From Acidobacteriaceae bacterium (GTDB lineage: Bacteria > Acidobacteriota > Terriglobia > Terriglobales > Acidobacteriaceae), in the NCBI GenBank assembly GCA_003135315.1, contig PLBD01000339.1, positions 1-9,281 of the forward strand: a stretch of 9,281 bases of DNA, read 5' to 3'. Under the pieces are notes generated by a model. The model saw nothing but the letters and a program-made list of their open reading frames with translations. It made no database searches and had not been told where the DNA came from. The position numbers were made by a program, and so were the translations under genes. This document shows positions 5,773-9,281 of this stretch, one piece after another (the first letter of the stretch is position 1; each line of letters starts with the position of its first letter).

Positions 5773-6531
5773 ATGACTAACATCCTCATCATTGTCGCCG
5801 GTGTCAGCGGGGCCCTGCTCGTTCTCTTCCTCGTCACCCGCACCATGGCTGCGCCCTCCCGCAAGGAGTCGAACGACTTCACGGGGGCCGTCGTGGCCGT
5901 CATCGGCACCACCTATGCCGTCATCCTGGCCTTCACCCTGGCCGGCGTGTGGAACATGTTCCAGCAGGCGCAGGCCAACGAAGAGCAGGAGGCCAACTCC
6001 CTGGTCAACGTTTTCCGCATCGCCAGCCAGTTACAGGACCCCAATGCGCGCGCCATCCAGGGCCTCTGCGCGCGCTACGCCGACAACGCCCTGGACCGGG
6101 AGTGGCCCGCGATGCTGAACCGCCAGCTGCCGCCGGAAGGCGGCGAGATGATCGATCAGTTCTGGCAGCTTGCCGGACAGGCCCAGGCGCGTGCCCAGCC
6201 CAATGCCATTGCGGCGTATCAGCTCATGGAGGAGTTACGGGGACTGACTCAATACCGCCGCACCCGGGCCACCCAGAGTCGCGAAACCCTGCCCTTCATC
6301 CTGTGGGCGGTTCTGATCGCAGGTGGCGTCATCACCGTCGTCTCTGCCTGTTTCTTCGGCGTGGCCAACTTCCGCATTCACCTGCTTCAGGTGTTTATGC
6401 TGAGCTTCCTCATCTCGCTCGTGCTCGTGGCCATCGCCAACGTCGACCGTCCCTACCAGGGACCGCTGAGGGTGACGCCTGAGGGTTTTCGCAATGCCGC
6501 CCACACCCTGCACCAGATGCCGAGTCCGTAA
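5773..6531 (+). CDS. DUF4239 / bestrophin-like membrane protein
   Basis: This 252-residue protein has four predicted membrane segments (about 4-22, 38-60, 173-197 and 202-224) around a cytoplasmic-type helical middle. Family marks are GTTYAVILAFTLAGVWNMF (45-63), an EEQEANSLVNVFR helix (70-82), RYADNALDREWPAM (101-114) and the C-terminal block ANVDRPYQGPLRVTPEGFR (222-240). These fit the DUF4239 family, distantly related to bestrophin-type channels. Biochemical function is unknown; ion conductance would be inference only. AGAGGTGA lies 7 nt before the ATG. It follows the phosphoesterase gene by 48 nt. Its stop codon is 33 nt from the stop of the convergent small Cys protein gene. Confidence 0.82.
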   Translation: MTNILIIVAGVSGALLVLFLVTRTMAAPSRKESNDFTGAVVAVIGTTYAVILAFTLAGVWNMFQQAQANEEQEANSLVNVFRIASQLQDPNARAIQGLCARYADNALDREWPAMLNRQLPPEGGEMIDQFWQLAGQAQARAQPNAIAAYQLMEELRGLTQYRRTRATQSRETLPFILWAVLIAGGVITVVSACFFGVANFRIHLLQVFMLSFLISLVLVAIANVDRPYQGPLRVTPEGFRNAAHTLHQMPSP

Positions 6532-6532
6532 A

Positions 6533-6567
6533 TGAGCTCAGGCCCGTTCTGCTTGCCTGGCAGCTCA
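6533..6567. terminator. Hairpin between convergent genes
   Basis: TGAGCTCAGGC (6533-6543) pairs with GCCTG (6555-6559) and AGCTCA (6562-6567), with a two-base bulge: 11 bp and an 11-base loop. It starts right after the DUF4239 stop and includes the stop codon of the opposite gene (6565-6567). There is no T-run, so it is only a candidate bidirectional terminator or mRNA end protector. Confidence 0.4.
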
Positions 6568-6927
6568 GTGCATGTCGCTCATACCGCCGCCGCTTCCTGC
6601 CCCGGATTGCGGAAGCATCTTGACGCTGGCTACGTGCAGCGAGCCGCTGCTGTTCATGCTGCCGGTCACCTGTACGTGATGTCCAACATGGTCCTTGACC
6701 GCGTCGGGGTTTTCCAGGGAGATGATCTGTTGGCCCTTGTCGGTGACGAAGACCGGCTTCTCGCCGGCCCCCACGCATTTCTTCGCGCAGGCTTCGTGGG
6801 AGGCGTTCGCGCCACTGGCGCCGCATTTGGAGTCGCTGACCCATCCGTTCCAACTCTGGTCCTTGGCAACGGCCAGCACGGTCATGGAGCAAACATAGAG
6901 CCCGATCACTAGCAGAACGCGCTTCAT
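6565..6927 (-). CDS. Small secreted three-cysteine protein, acidobacterial type
   Basis: The 120-residue protein starts with a clear signal peptide (MKRVLLVIGLYVCSMTVLAVA; cleavage about residue 21). The mature part opens with SWNGWVSDSKCG (25-36), has Cys35, Cys47 and Cys51 in an EACAKKCVGAG block, and continues with beta-rich sequence (PVFVTDKGQQIISLENP, HHVQVTGSM, SLHVASVKML) suggesting a small barrel such as an OB-fold. It ends in a Gly/Ser/Met/His tail (GGGMSDMH). The ATG at 6927 is chosen over one at 7056 because AGGAG (6935-6939 on the complement) lies 7 nt upstream and the signal peptide begins there. Similar proteins (G-W/Y-V/I-SDS-x-CG) are common in acidobacteria and may correspond to DUF5818; that name is from memory. 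Function is unknown; the cysteines and His-rich stretches could bind metal or form disulfides. Confidence 0.75.
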   Translation of the reverse strand: MKRVLLVIGLYVCSMTVLAVAKDQSWNGWVSDSKCGASGANASHEACAKKCVGAGEKPVFVTDKGQQIISLENPDAVKDHVGHHVQVTGSMNSSGSLHVASVKMLPQSGAGSGGGMSDMH

Positions 6928-7203
6928 TTTCGATCTCCTGAATTGAATTGGCCGCTTATGGCCACCCGGAATTTCCAGCCAATAGCACCTCTCCGCGGCG
7001 GCAACTACTGTTGCACGGTGTGCCCTTCCTTCATCTCTGGATACGTCGCGGACCACCCCACGGATTGCCGTTGCGGCAAGTTTATTCCTTTAGGAGGGCC
7101 TTGCAAAAAAAAACCGGCGGAATTGTGCGTGACAACTAGCTTTCGTGCGAGCCGTGAAGTAAGAAGCTGAAATCCGGAGCGCCGCAGGCGCGCAACAGTC
7201 TAG

Positions 7204-7232
7204 CCCAGCACGGAGCGAAGCGGAGTGCTGGG
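7204..7232. repeat. 8-bp-stem hairpin with GGAGCGAAGCGGA loop
   Basis: CCCAGCAC (7204-7211) and GTGCTGGG (7225-7232) pair exactly around a 13-base purine-rich loop. It lies 12 bases after another hairpin (7179-7191) in the dense palindrome cluster. Confidence 0.65.
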
Positions 7233-7286
7233 TAAGGTGGGGAAAAATGCTGAGCCCCTCGGGGGCGACACCGTTATCACGCAGAC

Positions 7287-7322
7287 ACTTCAGTCGTGCC
7301 GACAAGCCGTTTATTTTTGTCA
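7287..7322. repeat. Dispersed module A, copy 2
   Basis: The first 21 bases (7287-7307) are identical to 3810-3830, starting ACTTCAGTCGTGCC and ending GACAAGC. The following AT-rich part (CGTTTATTTTTGTCA against TGTTCATTTTTTGTCA at 3831-3846) differs by two substitutions and one indel. Confidence 0.8.
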
Positions 7323-7331
7323 GCCCGCGAT

Positions 7332-7393
7332 GGACCGGCTGTTCCGCCGGTCCCCGCACATTCGCGGTTTTCGCATGTGTGGGACTCGTGCCC
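7332..7393. repeat. Paired hairpins and module C, copy 2
   Basis: GGACCGGC (7332-7339) pairs with GCCGGTCC (7346-7353) around a six-base loop. Immediately after, CCCGCACAT (7353-7361) pairs with ATGTGTGGG (7375-7383) with one G-T wobble. The tail GGGACTCGTGCCC (7381-7393) matches 3920-3932 with one change. Confidence 0.65.
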
Positions 7394-7406
7394 TCCTTTA
7401 TTCTCT

Positions 7407-7450
7407 TGTCATCACGAGGAGGCCTTCAGGCCGACGAGGGATCTGCTTTC
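7407..7450. repeat. Dispersed module B, copy 2
   Basis: TGTCATC, GGCCTTCAGGCCG (7421-7433) and GAGGGATCTGCTTT occur in the same order and nearly the same spacing as at 3842-3883. In this spacer module B follows module C, whereas in the first spacer it precedes it. Confidence 0.75.
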
Positions 7451-7533
7451 GCTTGCAGCGCCAAAAATTACTCAGGCGGGGACGGGACGCCTTGGCTGGC
7501 AACTGACAACTGGCTACCGACAACTGTCTCCCA

Positions 7534-8508
7534 CTACTCTTCGTGCCCCCGGTAGCTGGCGCGCAATTCCTGAACAATCTCTTCCGCCGCCTGCCGTCCC
7601 TGCTCGAACATGTTCGGCGGAAACGAGATCGCTCCCACTCGCGCGTGTCCGCCGCCGCCGTAGCGCTCGCAAATCTTCGCCAGGTTCTCCATGTGCGTCG
7701 CCGTCGTCCACGGATTCGATCCCACCGACACCTTCGTCCGGAAGCTGCTCTTGCTCAGCCCCACGCTGTACACGCAATGCGGATACAGATAGTACGGGAT
7801 AAATTTGTTGTAGCCCTCCAGGTCGTAATCCGTAACGTCGAAGTAGATGGTGCCGTCCTTGCATTGCGCTCGCTCGCGCAGGATCTCGATGGAGCGGCGG
7901 TGGCGTTCCATGAGTTGCGGAAGCCGGTCCGCGATCGCCGGTTGCGCAACGATTTCCGCCAGCGGCTTATAGGCGAGCAGCTGAGTCAGGCCGGGGATGA
8001 ACTGCGGGTCCTGGTTCGACTCGATCAGCATGGTGAGCTTGGTGGCCGGCGTTTTCATTTCCACCGCCGCCTGCGGGCTGTCGTACAGCGCTCCGTCGAT
8101 GATGTCCGCCCACTCGATCATCTCCGCTGCCGGCGCGGGATTGAAGCCGAAGCGCTGCTCCGTTACGGTCGCGATGAACTTGGTACAGGAGCGGAAGCCG
8201 GGATCGTAGAACTTCATAGTGCTCTGCTGCCGCTCAAAGTGCGAGGCGTCCTCGGGCGTCAGGAAGGCGCTCTGATGATGATCGAACCACCACGTCACCC
8301 GCGACGACGAAGAATACTTGAAGTCGACGATGGCGTTCTCGTCGCCGGTGAAATCGGCTTCGTCGAACAGCGCCCCCGCGCGATGCACCAGTCCCTGGTA
8401 CTCGAACTCGGCGTGCTCGCGTATCCGCTCGCGGTAAAACCGCGTGAACAGCGCCGCCGAGCACGCGCCGTCGAAACACTTGTCGTGATAAAAGACCTTG
8501 ATCCTCAC
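7534..8508 (-). CDS. DHH/DHHA1 family phosphoesterase
   Basis: This 324-residue protein shows all core DHH-superfamily motifs. Motif I is YHDKCFDGACSAALF (7-21; His8, Asp9, Asp13), motif II has Asp62 in IVDFKY, motif III is FDHHQS (75-80; Asp76-His77-His78) and motif IV is EWADIIDGA (132-140; Asp135, Asp138). The C-terminal DHHA1 subdomain carries YGGGGHARVGAISF (283-296). These residues bind two Mn/Mg ions and the phosphate in relatives such as NrnA nanoRNase, c-di-AMP phosphodiesterases and exopolyphosphatases. Which phosphoester this protein cleaves is not evident. It appears cytosolic, with no signal peptide or membrane segment. The start is GTG, with GGAAAGG about 4 nt upstream; the HD motif begins at residue 8, as is usual, which supports this start. 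It reads as a single-gene unit, preceded by an inverted repeat and followed by the mosaic spacer. Confidence 0.88.
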   Translation of the reverse strand: MRIKVFYHDKCFDGACSAALFTRFYRERIREHAEFEYQGLVHRAGALFDEADFTGDENAIVDFKYSSSSRVTWWFDHHQSAFLTPEDASHFERQQSTMKFYDPGFRSCTKFIATVTEQRFGFNPAPAAEMIEWADIIDGALYDSPQAAVEMKTPATKLTMLIESNQDPQFIPGLTQLLAYKPLAEIVAQPAIADRLPQLMERHRRSIEILRERAQCKDGTIYFDVTDYDLEGYNKFIPYYLYPHCVYSVGLSKSSFRTKVSVGSNPWTTATHMENLAKICERYGGGGHARVGAISFPPNMFEQGRQAAEEIVQELRASYRGHEE

Positions 8509-8537
8509 AAACCCTTTCCGCCGCAGTAAAGCTGTTC

Positions 8538-8543
8538 AGTATA
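8538..8543 (-). promoter_or_regulatory. Candidate -10 element of the DHH gene
   Basis: On the minus strand TATACT ends 29 nt before the GTG start. No well-spaced -35 is obvious. The hexamer and distance match those before the VWFA gene, which modestly supports both. Confidence 0.3.
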
Positions 8544-8641
8544 GAGGAATGTCCCCTGCCGTCGCTGGTCAGGACATGAAAAGTAAATACAAATGACATT
8601 TTCCAGCGGTGGATGTCAAGCGGAGCGTGCCGAAAACCGTT

Positions 8642-8697
8642 CACCACAGAGACACAGAGGCACAGAGTTTTCTTGCTGTCTCTGTGTCTCTGTGGTG
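8642..8697. repeat. 18-bp-arm inverted repeat (CACAGAG type)
   Basis: CACCACAGAGACACAGAG (8642-8659) and CTCTGTGTCTCTGTGGTG (8680-8697) are exact reverse complements around a 20-base loop that contains another CACAGAG. It begins 2 nt after the stop of the leftward CPBP gene, and on the minus strand a TTTT follows a few bases beyond the stem, so it may serve as its terminator. CACAGAG-rich palindromes of this kind are, from memory, dispersed in several soil and freshwater phyla and often give spurious peptides such as HRDTEAQ, seen here in the plus strand. Confidence 0.85.
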
Positions 8698-8699
8698 GA

Positions 8700-9281
8700 T
8701 TACTCCGTCGGCGGCCGCAGGATCGCCAGCATGCGCAAATCCAGCGCGGCGTGTAGCACCATCGGAAGCAGCAGATTTCCCGTCAGCAGGAACAGCAGAC
8801 CCAGCAGCAAGCCGGTCACCGCGCTTGAAGCCACCCCGCTCGTGCCGGCATACAGGTGGTTAAGTCCAAACATTACCGAGGAAATCAGCAGTGCCAGCGT
8901 GAGGTTCAGCGTCCAGGGAAACACGTGCAGGTAATGCAGCAGGAATCCGCGAAACAGCGTTTCCTCGCACACCCCCGCCGTGATGCAGAGAAACACCCAC
9001 CAGCGCCGCTCCGTCCACGTCGCCGGGAAAAAGTAATCGAACGATTTCAACGCGTCGGCCGAGGAATACTTCCGCGGCTGCTTCTTTACTTTCTTCCAGA
9101 AGACCACGGCAAGCGGCAGCAGCGTGAGCGCAACGAAAAGCGCAATCACCACTTCCACTACATAGAAAACCCAGGCGTGTTCCAGCAGCCACGGAATCTC
9201 GCCCGGCGCGGGATTGATGGTGAACAGCGCCCGCCAGCCCACGGCAACCAAAGCCACAATGCTGGAAATCCACAGCCACGC
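8700..9281 (-). CDS. CPBP (CAAX protease/bacteriocin-processing) intramembrane protease, 5' end cut by the window
   Basis: The frame is open to the window edge, so at least the N-terminus is missing; 193 residues are visible. CPBP/Abi motifs are complete: EETLFRG (visible residues 106-112; Glu106-Glu107 and Arg111), FGLNH (138-142; His142) and HAALD (177-181; His177). These are the glutamate/histidine residues of the type II CAAX prenyl endopeptidase fold. Several hydrophobic helices (about 1-16, 34-62, 94-120, 125-140, 150-180) fit a multi-pass inner-membrane protein. A GTG at 9255-9257 is an internal in-frame codon, not a supported start, because codons upstream remain open and hydrophobic. 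The substrate is unknown; bacterial members act in peptide maturation, self-immunity or signalling. The short tail RPPTE precedes the stop, and an inverted repeat follows. Confidence 0.88.
   Translation of the reverse strand, partial: AWLWISSIVALVAVGWRALFTINPAPGEIPWLLEHAWVFYVVEVVIALFVALTLLPLAVVFWKKVKKQPRKYSSADALKSFDYFFPATWTERRWWVFLCITAGVCEETLFRGFLLHYLHVFPWTLNLTLALLISSVMFGLNHLYAGTSGVASSAVTGLLLGLLFLLTGNLLLPMVLHAALDLRMLAILRPPTE

Larger units (their letters stand above)
6928..7533. other. Second repeat-rich spacer
   Basis: No gene is supported in these 606 bases. From left to right they hold the upstream region of the small Cys protein gene, a small hairpin TTGCCG-TTG-CGGCAA (7065-7079), an A9 run (7105-7113), hairpins at 7179-7191 (GCGCC/GGCGC), 7204-7232, 7254-7266 (GCCCC/GGGGC), 7332-7353 and 7353-7383, copies of modules A, B and C shared with 3810-3932, and three CAACTG words (7500, 7507 and 7521) just before the DHH stop codon. 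Confidence 0.7.

Noticed and set aside
7092..7139. Short TTG-start peptide after AGGAGG
   Set aside because: The spacing to TTG is only three bases, the peptide is 12 residues and it has no other support.
7543..8529. Plus-strand open frame of 328 codons opposite the DHH gene
   Set aside because: The minus strand carries every DHH motif. The plus frame is Arg-rich shadow sequence.
8593..8934. Plus-strand open frame over the inverted repeat, with HRDTEAQ- and LCVSVV-like peptides
   Set aside because: These peptides come from translating the CACAGAG inverted repeat and the antisense of the CPBP gene.

Overview
The window looks like chromosomal DNA from an acidobacterium (Acidobacteriota, probably Terriglobia/Koribacter-like). 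The reasons are a secreted protein with the VWFA-related acidobacterial domain, a secreted SpoIVB-S55-like protein with a GMSGSP motif, a small secreted three-cysteine protein of a kind common in that phylum, high GC, and intergenic spaces filled with short GC-rich palindromes. No plasmid, phage, IS, CRISPR, tRNA or rRNA feature is visible.

Layout. 1-250: mostly non-coding, with a perfect 16-bp parS-type palindrome (TGTTCCACGTGGAACA, 176-191), which hints at an origin-proximal position. 251-2035 (-): secreted S55-type protein. 2217-3569 (+): secreted/anchored VWFA-related protein, divergent from it. 3570-4041: repeat-rich spacer (four 21-bp tandem copies, then a chain of hairpins). 4042-4482 (-): single-domain globin. 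4747-5724 (+) and 5773-6531 (+): secreted phosphoesterase followed by a DUF4239/bestrophin-like membrane protein, probably one operon. 6565-6927 (-): small secreted Cys protein, convergent with the operon. 6928-7533: second repeat-rich spacer, sharing rearranged modules with the first. 7534-8508 (-): DHH/DHHA1 phosphoesterase with a GTG start. 8642-8697: long inverted repeat. 8700-9281 (-): CPBP/CAAX-type intramembrane protease, cut by the window edge.

Functionally these are mostly independent single-gene units for cell-envelope or housekeeping roles (two secreted proteins, a phosphoesterase, two membrane proteins, a haem globin, a nucleotide/phosphate hydrolase). They do not form an obvious pathway. 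The most distinctive content is non-coding: the parS-like site, a perfect 10-1-10 palindrome inside the S55 gene, two mosaic palindromic spacers built from the same modules in different order, and an 18-bp-arm inverted repeat behind the CPBP gene. The S55 protein has its Ser and His motifs in the opposite order to sporulation SpoIVB. I found no convincing new multi-gene system. Functional calls rest on motif recognition by eye, without database searches.
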